This document shows positions 7,774-15,426 of a stretch of 33,598 bases of DNA, piece by piece. How positions within the stretch are numbered: position 1 is the first letter of the stretch; each line of letters opens with the position of its first letter. Source of the DNA: UBA2144 sp964506185 (GTDB lineage Bacteria > Patescibacteriota > Gracilibacteria > Peribacterales > Peribacteraceae); contig CAZDKL010000019.1 in NCBI GenBank assembly GCA_964506185.1, forward strand, positions 1-33,598, read 5' to 3'. The notes beneath the pieces are model-generated. The model saw nothing but the letters and a program-made list of their open reading frames with translations, was not told the DNA's origin and did no database searches. A program made the translations under genes and the position numbers.

Positions 7774-7802
7774 AACCTAACAACCTCTAACCTATTCACC
7801 TA
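7774..7802. repeat. Right inverted repeat of the four-helix-bundle unit
   Basis: AACCTAACAACCT (7774-7786) and TCACCTA (7796-7802) are exact reverse complements of the left-side words, separated by similar AACCTATT-type sequence. The same word family reappears at 24911-24958. The rest of the spacer 7683-7962 is AT-rich and contains the CIRCE element. Confidence 0.7.
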
Positions 7803-7905
7803 TGTCAAATCGTCTTTTCAATTGGTTACTAGCTAACAAATTGTTGTTTACCGTGAGTGTATGAACTCCGTTTTCTTGATAAAATATATTGATTCCAATC
7901 GACAC

Positions 7906-7932
7906 TTAGCACTCTGTATATTAGACTGCTAA
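7906..7932 (+). promoter_or_regulatory. CIRCE operator (HrcA binding site)
   Basis: TTAGCACTC, nine spacer bases, GACTGCTAA. The consensus is TTAGCACTC-N9-GAGTGCTAA, so only one base of eighteen differs (the third position of the right arm). It lies 30 bases before the clpC start, the usual place for HrcA repression of heat-shock genes. This predicts an hrcA gene elsewhere in the genome and heat induction of clpC. Confidence 0.88.
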
Positions 7933-7962
7933 TGTACATCTTATCACTTACGTTCTACTCCC

Positions 7963-10578
7963 ATGCACCCCTTCGATAGATTTACACCAAACGCAAAACT
8001 TTCACTGCAGATTGCAGAGCAAGAAGCAAAAAATATGAAGAGTAGTTACATTGGAACAGAGCATTTGCTACTTGGACTTCTGAGCATTCCAAAATCTTTG
8101 GGATTCTCTCTATTTACAGGAGCAGGAGTAACACAAGAAAACGTCAGGATTCTTTTGAAGGCACTCAAGACAAAAGACATCGAAGGAAAACAAATTAAGC
8201 ACGGCCTTTCCAATTATCTTCATAATGTAATAGAACAAAGTGTCATAACCGCTCATAAGTTCCGGCATGCGAATGTGGGGACTGAGCATCTTCTGCACTC
8301 TCTTGTATCTACCGGAAAGAATGCAGCCACAGCAATATTGGAAGAGATGCAGGTAGAACCGGAAGACCTTAAATCCCATGTCGAAGAAATGTTTGGGCAG
8401 ATAAGCCAGTTCAAACAACAGAATAAAAACATGGAACAATCTCTGGAGGCATTCTTTCAGGGGCTTCAGGGAGCAATTGTCGGAATGCAAGGAGCAGGTC
8501 CGGGAGCAGCAATGCTCGAAACTGAGGGAATGAAAAGGCAAAAAGGTGACGGCAAAAGCAAGACTCCGGTTCTGGACTACTTCACAGATGATCTTATTGC
8601 TCGAGCAAAGGAAGGTAAAATCGATCCGGTTATCGGACGCGATGAGGAGATAGAAAGAATGATCCATATCCTTAATAGAAAGACAAAAAATAATCCTGTG
8701 TTGATCGGAGAACCAGGAGTTGGAAAAACTGCAATCGTTGAAGGTCTGGCACAAAGGATTTCTGAGGGCAAAGTCCCCTCTTCTCTTCGCTCAAAGAGAC
8801 TCTTGGTCCTAAATATGGGTTCACTCATTGCAGGAACAAAGTATCGAGGAGAATTTGAGCAAAGATTCGATGATTTGATTAAAGAAGCGCTACAAAGTAA
8901 CAATGAAATACTTCTATTTATTGATGAAATTCACACAGTAGTTGGAGCAGGGTCTGCCGAAGGTTCTTTGGACGCTGCAAACATACTTAAGCCAGCACTA
9001 AGCCGTGGTGCTTTGCAGATAATTGGAGCAACTACAACGGATGAATACAGAACCGTTGAAAAAGACCGGGCACTGGAGCGTCGCTTACAATCATTAATGG
9101 TAAATGAGCCTACAATTCAGGACTCGGTTACAATTCTGCAGGGACTTAGGGACAGTTATGAAGAATTTCATAATCTTACTATTACCGACGAAGCTATCGA
9201 AGCTGCCGTGAGTCTTTCCAAGAGATATTTGGCAGAACGCTTCCTGCCAGACAAAGCAATTGACGTATTGGATGAAGCCTCAGCAAAGAAGAGTCTACAG
9301 GGCGCAGAACCACCTTCTGAACTTAAATCATTGGAAGAGAAACTGGAGAAGCACATCTTGAAACAGCAAGAAGCTGTACGAGAACAAAAGTACCACGTTG
9401 CGCTTAAGCTCAAACAAGAACAACAGAAAATGCAGGAACAGATAGATGCAATCAAGGCACAGGTTGATGGGGATCGCAGAACTCCAATGAGCATAGATGA
9501 GGATGATATTGCAGATGTAATCGGCCGCATGACTGGCATTCCCGTTACCAGATTGATGAGATCCGAAAAAAAGAAACTTACAAACCTGGAATTGTTAATG
9601 AGAAAGAGAGTTGTAGGACAGGATAAAGTAATCAAGAAAGTAGCCAGAGCAATTCGCAGAAGTAGAGTAGGTATTTCTGATCGAAAAAGGCCAACAGGTT
9701 CATTCCTATTCCTTGGTCCTACCGGAGTTGGAAAAACTGAACTCGTTAGGACAATTGCAGAAGAGATATACGGCAAAGAGGATGCTCTAATTAAGATCGA
9801 TATGTCTGAGTTTATGGAGCGGCACAACGTTTCCAGGCTCACTGGAACTACAGCAGGCTACGTCGGATATGAGGAAGGAGGACAATTGACCGAGGCAGTC
9901 AGACGAAAACCATATTCAGTTGTTCTATTCGATGAGGTAGAAAAGGCTCACCCTGAATTCTTCAATATCCTTTTGCAAATTATGGAGGATGGAACACTTA
10001 CTGACGGACAAGGTAAGAAAGTAGATTTCACAAACACAATTATCATAATGACCAGCAACATTGGTGCAGATAAGCTGACTAAGCAAGCTGCAAAAATTGG
10101 ATTCCAGCTGGAGAGCGAGATAAAGCAGGAGGAAATGGACTACGAAGAGAAGTGTGAGGAAGTAATGAAGGAACTCAAGGATAAGCTTAGACCGGAGTTC
10201 CTGAATAGAATTGATTCAATCTCTATTTTCAACGCCTTAAGTCAGGAAGATATTCGTAAGATCGTAAAAATTCACGTTGGTTATCTTCAGGATAGACTTA
10301 AAGAACAAAAATTTAAGATTGATGTAGATGCAAAAGCACTTGGTGTCTTGGCAAAGAAAGGATTTGATCCAGAATATGGAGCAAGGCCAGTCAGGCGTGT
10401 CATTCAGGAGATGCTTGAAGACGAAATTGCAGAACACATTCTTAAAGGCATCTTCAACGAAGGAGACACTATTAAAGTTGTAGGCAAAGGCGAGGAAGGA
10501 ATTGATTTGTTACCCGCGGCTGCCTCCAAAAAGCCTACCAAGGTCGTACGAAAGAATACGGCGAAGGCTTCCAAGTAA
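7963..10578 (+). CDS. clpC: ATP-dependent Clp protease ATP-binding subunit ClpC
   Basis: AAA+ unfoldase that feeds proteins to ClpP. Order of domains in the 871 residues: tandem Clp-N repeats (about 5-145); a linker; first AAA+ module with Walker A GEPGVGKT (249-256) and Walker B LLFIDEIH (317-324). Next comes a short middle domain with a UVR-like helix (KLKQEQQKMQEQID), then the second AAA+ module with GPTGVGKT (585-592) and VVLFDEVEK (653-661), and the C-terminal D2-small domain. The short middle domain points to ClpC rather than ClpB. An IGF tripeptide at 712-714 fits the loop that docks onto ClpP, so the protein probably works with ClpP. It is longer than the usual 810-820 residues, with a Lys-rich C-terminal tail. 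The start is ATG without Shine-Dalgarno, under CIRCE control. Its 3' end overlaps the convergent gene 10510-11322 by 69 bases. Confidence 0.95.
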   Translation: MHPFDRFTPNAKLSLQIAEQEAKNMKSSYIGTEHLLLGLLSIPKSLGFSLFTGAGVTQENVRILLKALKTKDIEGKQIKHGLSNYLHNVIEQSVITAHKFRHANVGTEHLLHSLVSTGKNAATAILEEMQVEPEDLKSHVEEMFGQISQFKQQNKNMEQSLEAFFQGLQGAIVGMQGAGPGAAMLETEGMKRQKGDGKSKTPVLDYFTDDLIARAKEGKIDPVIGRDEEIERMIHILNRKTKNNPVLIGEPGVGKTAIVEGLAQRISEGKVPSSLRSKRLLVLNMGSLIAGTKYRGEFEQRFDDLIKEALQSNNEILLFIDEIHTVVGAGSAEGSLDAANILKPALSRGALQIIGATTTDEYRTVEKDRALERRLQSLMVNEPTIQDSVTILQGLRDSYEEFHNLTITDEAIEAAVSLSKRYLAERFLPDKAIDVLDEASAKKSLQGAEPPSELKSLEEKLEKHILKQQEAVREQKYHVALKLKQEQQKMQEQIDAIKAQVDGDRRTPMSIDEDDIADVIGRMTGIPVTRLMRSEKKKLTNLELLMRKRVVGQDKVIKKVARAIRRSRVGISDRKRPTGSFLFLGPTGVGKTELVRTIAEEIYGKEDALIKIDMSEFMERHNVSRLTGTTAGYVGYEEGGQLTEAVRRKPYSVVLFDEVEKAHPEFFNILLQIMEDGTLTDGQGKKVDFTNTIIIMTSNIGADKLTKQAAKIGFQLESEIKQEEMDYEEKCEEVMKELKDKLRPEFLNRIDSISIFNALSQEDIRKIVKIHVGYLQDRLKEQKFKIDVDAKALGVLAKKGFDPEYGARPVRRVIQEMLEDEIAEHILKGIFNEGDTIKVVGKGEEGIDLLPAAASKKPTKVVRKNTAKASK

Positions 10579-11322
10579 TTTGCCTTTAGGCTTGAAAGGA
10601 TTTTCTCCCTGTGGATCTATTTCAAATGGACTGTCTCCTGCTGATTTAGTTTGATCTGATGGTCTAGTTCCTGTTGCCCATAAATCAAGACCGCCATCTT
10701 CACTTCGCCCATAACTAACTACATTACTACTTTTTAACGATTCCATTCTAGTTACCTCTCCCTGAACTTTTGCGTCTGGCTCAGGAGCATCTTCGCCGAT
10801 AAAAATTGGTTCTGGATCTGCAGAAGAAGTTTCGCCTGGTCCAATGGCTTCTGCGATAACTATCTCATCTCCATCAGGATTATCGCAAAAAGTAACCACA
10901 GCCTTTCCATTTAGATTCTCGGTTTCATTTTGAATAAGGCTTATCAAAGCTTCCCGTAACTCAATTACCCATTTTGCAATTTTTCTGTTGCCTTTTCTGG
11001 GACGCATCACATCAACTTGTATGCCTGGTACACTTTCTGAGGCCTCTCTACTTGTGCTATTTGGGGCTCCAACTAACATCTGAGCATCACCGTTTTCATC
11101 CACAAAAAGAGTTGCAGAAGAAGCCGGAGTTCTTTCGGCATCTACCACCTCCTCTCCATCAGACAAATCGGACACTAATATCCCATAAGCACCGGCTTTT
11201 CTTTCCTCTTCAAATAGTCTCAAAATCTGGTTTTTGACCCTATCTAGCCAATCTCTGGCACTATTAACATCGCCAGTCTCACATTCAACCTTTAGCCTTA
11301 TTCCCGGATTCTCATTAGTCAC
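10510..11322 (-). CDS. Hypothetical protein with two tandem copies of one domain
   Basis: Not recognised. The 270-residue product, read from a GTG start, contains two similar units. About residues 24-87 run WLDRVKNQILRLFEEE, then A, I/V, DLSDGEEVVDAE, PASS, LFVDENG. About residues 117-180 run WVIELREALISLIQNE, then AVV, CDNPDGDEIVIAE, PGETSS, IFIGEDA. Each looks like a helix followed by a three-strand sheet, so the gene probably arose by internal duplication. The C-terminal third is Gly/Pro/Asp-rich and disordered-looking and ends in a basic LGRLFGGSRG. A well-formed promoter (11329-11356) puts transcription start at or next to the GTG. The 3' end overlaps clpC by 69 bases, a long convergent overlap for which I see no alternative reading. 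Confidence 0.75.
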   Translation of the reverse strand: MTNENPGIRLKVECETGDVNSARDWLDRVKNQILRLFEEERKAGAYGILVSDLSDGEEVVDAERTPASSATLFVDENGDAQMLVGAPNSTSREASESVPGIQVDVMRPRKGNRKIAKWVIELREALISLIQNETENLNGKAVVTFCDNPDGDEIVIAEAIGPGETSSADPEPIFIGEDAPEPDAKVQGEVTRMESLKSSNVVSYGRSEDGGLDLWATGTRPSDQTKSAGDSPFEIDPQGENPFKPKGKLLGSLRRILSYDLGRLFGGSRG

Positions 11323-11328
11323 ACTTAT

Positions 11329-11356
11329 ATTCTATAATATTTGAGCCATTAGTCAA
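11329..11356 (-). promoter_or_regulatory. Promoter for a leaderless transcript
   Basis: On the minus strand TTGACT (11356-11351), a 16-base spacer, TAGAAT (11334-11329), then six bases to the GTG start at 11322. Both hexamers match sigma-70-type consensus at five of six positions. The expected start of transcription falls at the start codon. Confidence 0.65.
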
Positions 11357-11386
11357 CTCCTCCAACAGGCTCAAAACCCTATTTTC

Positions 11387-11395
11387 TGCTATAAT
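11387..11395 (+). promoter_or_regulatory. Extended -10 promoter for the prgI unit
   Basis: TGCTATAAT, a perfect -10 hexamer with the TGn extension, 50 bases upstream of the ATG at 11446. No convincing -35 box, as expected for extended -10 promoters. Confidence 0.55.
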
Positions 11396-11445
11396 AATGG
11401 GATTCACCTGTAATGAGCCCGTCGAATTATTGAACATTTTGAACT

Positions 11446-12072
11446 ATGCCCATTGAACCCGTAAAAATTCCGCAGAACGTCCAAGTTGAGGACAAGCTGA
11501 TAGGGCCAATAACGCTCAAGCAGGTAATCATATGCCTAGTTGGTGGAGGTACTAGCTTTGTTCTATGGAACATTTTCCAGAAGATGGGGAACGCAAATTT
11601 CGTTTTCGTGATTATTGCACTCGTGCCTTTCATTATCTCTGCAGCTTTTGCTTTTGTAAAAGTCCATGGACTAAGCCTGCTAAAAATTATCCTTCTAATG
11701 GTAGAAAAGAACCAAAAACCATTCGTGAGATCCTACGGTCCTCGTGCTGGAATTACTATTAATGTTAAAACATTCTTTCACACACAAGAACACGACAAAA
11801 CCTCTACAACCTCTGGAGTTGGAGTGGATAAATTCCAAAAACTAAGTTCTTTGTTGGATGAAGGAAATCCATTGGATGAAGAAAAGGACTCTGCCAAGGA
11901 TAAAGACGGTAAAGATCCAGCCAAACCTGTTGATCCAAGCAAAGTCTCGGTTGATCAACCAGAAGGAGAAAACAAGCCCGCAGTTGACAGCGTAAAACCC
12001 CCGGATGGATCTCCGGAGACCTCTGAATCTTCCGAAGTAGTACGTGATATTTCTTCCCCCCCTAAACAATAA
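11446..12072 (+). CDS. PrgI family type IV secretion protein
   Basis: PrgI-like proteins are small membrane components of Gram-positive and CPR type IV secretion systems, usually encoded just before VirB4. The 208-residue product starts with the family signature: PIEPVKIPQNVQVEDKLIGP, then ITLKQVI, followed by two closely spaced transmembrane helices (about 26-45 and 50-73). A third, hydrophilic part includes PFVRSYGPRAG. The C-terminal 90 residues are acidic, Pro/Asp/Ser-rich and probably unstructured, beyond the usual family length. Its TAA overlaps the ATG of the next gene (TAATG), which implies translational coupling with the VirB4/TraC N-domain protein. Confidence 0.8.
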   Translation: MPIEPVKIPQNVQVEDKLIGPITLKQVIICLVGGGTSFVLWNIFQKMGNANFVFVIIALVPFIISAAFAFVKVHGLSLLKIILLMVEKNQKPFVRSYGPRAGITINVKTFFHTQEHDKTSTTSGVGVDKFQKLSSLLDEGNPLDEEKDSAKDKDGKDPAKPVDPSKVSVDQPEGENKPAVDSVKPPDGSPETSESSEVVRDISSPPKQ

Positions 12073-12887
12073 TGCCTGAAGAAGAAAAGAAACCTTCGGC
12101 TCCAAAGAAGGCAACTGGCAAGAAAAAGTCAGTCAAAAAAAAGACGGCTAAAAAGAAAGTGGATAAAGAAGAAAAGAAAGGCTTGATGGGCATGCTTACA
12201 AAAACTATGCGTGGCCGAAAGCGCAATGACAAAGCTACAACACAACGATATCTACCAATATCAGAAATAAGAAATGACACAGTCATTCTTAAGAACAACG
12301 GATTAAGAGCAGTTCTTGAACTTGAACCTATAAACTTCAATCTAAAAAGCGAAGATGAACAACAGGGAATTATTGTTAGATATCAAAACTTCTTGAACAC
12401 ACTCTCGTTCCCTATTCAGATAGTAGTAACATCCAAAAAAGTAAATATTGATCCATATATTGATAAAGTACGAGCTAGATCTAGAACTCAAAAAAATGAA
12501 TTGCTGAAGAAGCAGTCCATCGAATATGCAGCTTTCATAGAAAAGCTCGTGGACGTTGCAGATATCATGCAAAAGAAGTTCTATATTGTTGTCCCTCAGG
12601 ACGATCAGCCCCCAAAGAAAAGCTCATTCACATCATTCTCGGAATGGATGAAGACAGATGATTCAGCCTCAAAAATTAGCGGAAGAAATCAGCGTTTTCA
12701 CCAACGCTGCATCTTGCTTAGAGATCGTGTTAATCTGATTCAATCCAGCCTGCACAACGTTGGAATAGCCTCGAAGCGTATGACGACTCAAGAGCTGATT
12801 GAGCTTTATTATGAAATGTATAATCCAATGTCCAGCCAGGAGCAAAAACTGCCTGGGGACTTGAATACCGAGAAGCTCGTAATATAG
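12072..12887 (+). CDS. VirB4/TraC N-terminal domain protein without ATPase domain
   Basis: The 271 residues open with a Lys-rich leader of about 35 residues, then show the N-terminal part of the VirB4/TraC family: RYLPISEIRNDTVILKNNGLRAVLELEPINF, the RYQNFLNTLSFPIQIVVTSKKVNI block, and a C-terminal helical region ending ELIELYYEMYNP. Full VirB4 continues into a RecA-like ATPase with Walker motifs. Here the protein stops before that and no Walker A is present, so the ATPase domain must be encoded elsewhere or is not used. Standalone TraC-like domains are seen in other CPR genomes. It is coupled to prgI. The repeat 12889-12997 follows immediately. Confidence 0.75.
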   Translation: MPEEEKKPSAPKKATGKKKSVKKKTAKKKVDKEEKKGLMGMLTKTMRGRKRNDKATTQRYLPISEIRNDTVILKNNGLRAVLELEPINFNLKSEDEQQGIIVRYQNFLNTLSFPIQIVVTSKKVNIDPYIDKVRARSRTQKNELLKKQSIEYAAFIEKLVDVADIMQKKFYIVVPQDDQPPKKSSFTSFSEWMKTDDSASKISGRNQRFHQRCILLRDRVNLIQSSLHNVGIASKRMTTQELIELYYEMYNPMSSQEQKLPGDLNTEKLVI

Positions 12888-12888
12888 A

Positions 12889-12997
12889 AGAAACAGAGGT
12901 TTCAGAAGAGCCAGAGGAATCAGAAGAATTTATCTCATGATTCTGTATAGACATAGTCCTCTGATTCTTCTGCTTCATCTGATTCTTCTGTTTCCTT
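12889..12997. repeat. Long imperfect hairpin of CAGAAGAATCAGAGG words
   Basis: The left arm (about 12889-12931) consists of variants of CAGAGG, TCAGAAGA and AATCAGAAGAA. The right arm (about 12957-12997) is its near reverse complement (CCTCTGATTCTTCTG, CATCTGATTCTTCTG). The arms can pair over roughly 40 bases with few mismatches around a 25-base centre. The same word family forms the spacer at 28882-28945. A TTGACA hexamer at 13007 lies just after it, so it may separate the prgI unit from rpsA transcription. Confidence 0.75.
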
Positions 12998-13118
12998 CAA
13001 TTATTCTTGACACTGCTCACTCAGCTATGAGATCCTGCTTTCACTGAGTTTGTTGTTGCTCGTGCAAGGGCAACAATCTCCATTCCTTTATTCTTACCAC
13101 TTGCACCAAATCTTTAAT

Positions 13119-14522
13119 ATGGCTACAACTATCACGAAGAACACAGTTATGGAGGACTTGCTTAAGAGCGTCCCTCCTATTTCGCGAATGCGTCCCGGAG
13201 AACTGGTGGAAGGAACCGTCGTATTCCGAGGAAAGAATAAGCTTTTAATGGATCTTAAGGGCGGAACCACTGGAATTGTCAGCGGTCGTGAGCTCAGAGA
13301 CTCCTTCAATACCTTCCGAGCATTAAAGATTGGAGATGAAGTTTTCGCAATGGTTCTGGAGGAAGATAACGATGAGGGAATGGTTGTCCTTAGTCTTCGA
13401 ATGGCAAGCCAACAAAAGGCCTGGGATCATTTCCATGACCTAATCGATGGCGAAAAGACGATGGAATTTGTACCACAAGAAGCAAATAAGGGAGGACTAT
13501 TGGCAAATATTGATGGAATCAGAACTTTCCTGCCTGTCAGCCAGCTCGCACCTCTCCACTACCCAAGAGTTAATAATGCCGATGCAATGGAGATTATCAA
13601 TAGACTCTCTAAATATATTGGACACAAGTTTACTGTGAAAATAATTACAATGGACGAGGAGTCTGGAAAGATAGTGGTTTCTGAACGTGAAGCAATGTCG
13701 GAAGAGCGAGCCAAATCTCTGGAAAACCTGAAAGTAGGTGATGTTAAAGAAGGATTGGTCACGGGTATTGTTAAATTCGGTCTCTTCGTTGCATTCGAAG
13801 GATTGGAGGGATTGGTACACATATCAGAAATTGCATGGGGACACGTTAAGAATCCTGCGGAATTCTCTGAACCCGGCGATCGCTTGAAGGTTAAGGTCAT
13901 TGGATTGGATGGTGACAAGCTTTCTCTGTCAGTTAAACAATTAACAAAGGACCCATGGGAAGAAATTGCAGAAAGATATCCAGTTGGAAAGAAAGTCCAA
14001 GGAACAGTCGTCAGATTCGCTGACTATGGTGCGTTTGTTAAGCTCGAAAATGATATTAATGGTCTTGTTCACCTAACTGAGCTCGCACATCACAAAGTTA
14101 CCGATCCTTCCGAGGCCCTTACGATCGGTGAAAAGATTGACGCTCAGGTTATCAATATTGATATTGATGAGAGACGCATTGGCCTTTCTGTAAAAGCACT
14201 TAAGCCAATTGATAAAGCAACACTCGAAAGAATTAAGAAGGAACGTGAGGAGGAAGAGGCTAAAATGAAAGAGGAGGCAGCTGCAGCCAAAGAATCAAAA
14301 AACGACTCCGTAGACGCGACTCCTGAGTCGCGTCCTGCGCCGAAGGCGCAGAAGAAAGAGGAAGAAACATCCGCTGAAGCTGCCGAAGGAAAATTCGTAG
14401 CTTCCAAAACAGGCAAGAAGTACTACGCCGCTGACTCGGCTCAAGGAAAAAAGATTAAAGATGAAAATCGAGTGTACTTTAAAGATGAGAAGGAGGCAGA
14501 GAAAGCTGGTTACAGTGCCTGA
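13119..14522 (+). CDS. rpsA: Ribosomal protein S1-like protein (four S1 domains)
   Basis: RNA-binding protein that helps mRNA engage the 30S subunit. An upstream in-frame start at 13050 exists, but ATG 13119 is chosen because the preceding sequence is not S1-like; this gives 467 residues. Four S1/OB domains: about 27-95 (GELVEGTVVFRGKNKLLMDL), 110-190 (degenerate), 202-275 (GLVTGIVKFGLFVAFEGLEG) and 286-361 (GTVVRFADYGAFVKLENDIN). A charged linker and a C-terminal module follow, about 424-467 (FVASKTGKKYYAADSAQGKK, then NRVYFKDEKEAEKAGY). The module resembles the Ada-like zinc-binding tail seen on CPR proteins, but the usual metal-ligand Cys/His are absent. The linker is encoded in part by two GC-rich palindromes (14313-14351). 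There is no Shine-Dalgarno sequence. The 3' end overlaps the convergent HIT gene by 13 bases. Confidence 0.92.
   Translation: MATTITKNTVMEDLLKSVPPISRMRPGELVEGTVVFRGKNKLLMDLKGGTTGIVSGRELRDSFNTFRALKIGDEVFAMVLEEDNDEGMVVLSLRMASQQKAWDHFHDLIDGEKTMEFVPQEANKGGLLANIDGIRTFLPVSQLAPLHYPRVNNADAMEIINRLSKYIGHKFTVKIITMDEESGKIVVSEREAMSEERAKSLENLKVGDVKEGLVTGIVKFGLFVAFEGLEGLVHISEIAWGHVKNPAEFSEPGDRLKVKVIGLDGDKLSLSVKQLTKDPWEEIAERYPVGKKVQGTVVRFADYGAFVKLENDINGLVHLTELAHHKVTDPSEALTIGEKIDAQVINIDIDERRIGLSVKALKPIDKATLERIKKEREEEEAKMKEEAAAAKESKNDSVDATPESRPAPKAQKKEEETSAEAAEGKFVASKTGKKYYAADSAQGKKIKDENRVYFKDEKEAEKAGYSA
14313..14351. repeat. Two adjacent GC-rich hairpins inside rpsA
   Basis: GACGCGACT/AGTCGCGTC (nine perfect pairs, CCTG loop, 14313-14334) is followed at once by CTGCGCC/GGCGCAG (seven perfect pairs, GAA loop, 14335-14351). 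They encode DATPESRPAPKAQ in the disordered linker before the C-terminal module, an in-frame position that tolerates inserts. The sequence is much more GC-rich than the flanking codons. Confidence 0.8.
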
Positions 14523-14845
14523 TCACTCATCAAATGCAAATGCAGGTAGAAAACCACCTGCCCTCCTCCCTCACCAACGTGGAATGTAAGTTTGTACCCA
14601 TCAATCCCCTTGCTCTTAGCAAATGCCTGAGCTTTTCTGATAAGCATCAGAGGGACATGCTCAGTCCCCTCAGTAAGATCCGCAATTGAAGGCACGAAGT
14701 CCTCTTCTTTCTTGGCAATGATAAGCAAGTGAGTAGTAGCTTTAGGATTTATATCCTTAAAAATAAGCACATCGTCATCTTCATAAACGATGTCTGAGGG
14801 TACTTCTTTTCGAACGATTTTATGGAATATGGTGTCTTCGGTCAT
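14510..14845 (-). CDS. HIT family protein (Hint-like) with altered triad
   Basis: Hint-type nucleotidyl hydrolase that acts on nucleoside phosphoramidates or related substrates. The 111-residue product has the family start (IFHKIVRKEVPSDIVYEDDDVLIFKDINPKATTHLLII), then a GEGGGQVVFYLHLHLM end. The canonical histidine triad is H-x-H-x-H; here it is Y100-L-H102-L-H104, so the first His is Tyr. The middle His, the nucleophile in Hint proteins, is kept. The C terminus after the triad is short. An extended -10 box (TGTTACAAT on the minus strand, 14855-14863) ends nine bases before the ATG. The 3' end overlaps rpsA by 13 bases. Confidence 0.92.
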   Translation of the reverse strand: MTEDTIFHKIVRKEVPSDIVYEDDDVLIFKDINPKATTHLLIIAKKEEDFVPSIADLTEGTEHVPLMLIRKAQAFAKSKGIDGYKLTFHVGEGGGQVVFYLHLHLMSDQAL

Positions 14846-14854
14846 AGTTCCTTA

Positions 14855-14863
14855 ATTGTAACA
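14855..14863 (-). promoter_or_regulatory. Extended -10 promoter for the HIT gene
   Basis: Minus-strand TGTTACAAT, nine bases before the start codon at 14845. A TTGAAA lies upstream but only 13 bases away, so the TGn extension probably matters. The predicted leader is a few bases. Confidence 0.45.
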
Positions 14864-14928
14864 CCTGACAGCATTTCAAGTTAACTCAACATTGACTTTT
14901 TCGCGTAAATAAGAGAAAATATACAGGT

Positions 14929-15426
14929 ATGGGCAAAGCTCCTGCTCACCCAGAAAAAGGCAAACAGCTCACCGAATCAAAAGAAACATCCGGAGCACTA
15001 ATAGTGGAACAACCCCAAAAACTGGAGGGCTTAATCGAAACTATTAATTTGCTTGGAAACATTTCAGAGAGAATGGGAGAAGACAAATCAGGCGATATGG
15101 GCGGAGGCGGCACATCAAAGAAGGGCGGAAAATCCGGTACAGGAGATTCTTCTCCTCGTAATCAGGCCATAAAGAATATTCCAGTTGAAAAAGTGATACG
15201 AAAGGAACTTGCAAAGCACATAGAAAATGAAGTTAAGACTCTTAGAAAACAAGTTCGCCACGCGACTCGCAGAATCTCTAAGCCTGGTAATGCGCATAAA
15301 CTCAATGAGTTATATTCAAGAATAAGAAGGCTAAACACATTGCTTGCAAACATGTTCGAAGCTTCTTATGACGTCGTTAAGAGACTATTTGTAAGAGTAT
15401 TCATAGACAAACAACCTATACTCTAG
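14929..15426 (+). CDS. Conserved-looking hypothetical protein, basic C-terminal helix domain
   Basis: Not recognised. The 165-residue product has a low-complexity Gly/Lys/Ser-rich first half (GDMGGGGTSKKGGKSGTG). A compact, strongly helical, basic second half (about 78-165) contains RKELAKHIENEVKTLRKQVR, HATRRISKP and FEASYDVVKRLFVRVFIDKQPIL. No signal peptide or membrane helix is visible. The basic helical half could bind nucleic acid or form a coiled coil. The start is ATG without Shine-Dalgarno; a TATACA box only three bases upstream is too close to be a clear promoter. It converges with the next gene, overlapping by four bases at the stops. Confidence 0.65.
   Translation: MGKAPAHPEKGKQLTESKETSGALIVEQPQKLEGLIETINLLGNISERMGEDKSGDMGGGGTSKKGGKSGTGDSSPRNQAIKNIPVEKVIRKELAKHIENEVKTLRKQVRHATRRISKPGNAHKLNELYSRIRRLNTLLANMFEASYDVVKRLFVRVFIDKQPIL

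Noticed and set aside
8110..8754. 214-codon minus-strand frame within clpC
   Set aside because: It is a shadow of the conserved clpC frame and is Cys/Phe-rich without any domain.
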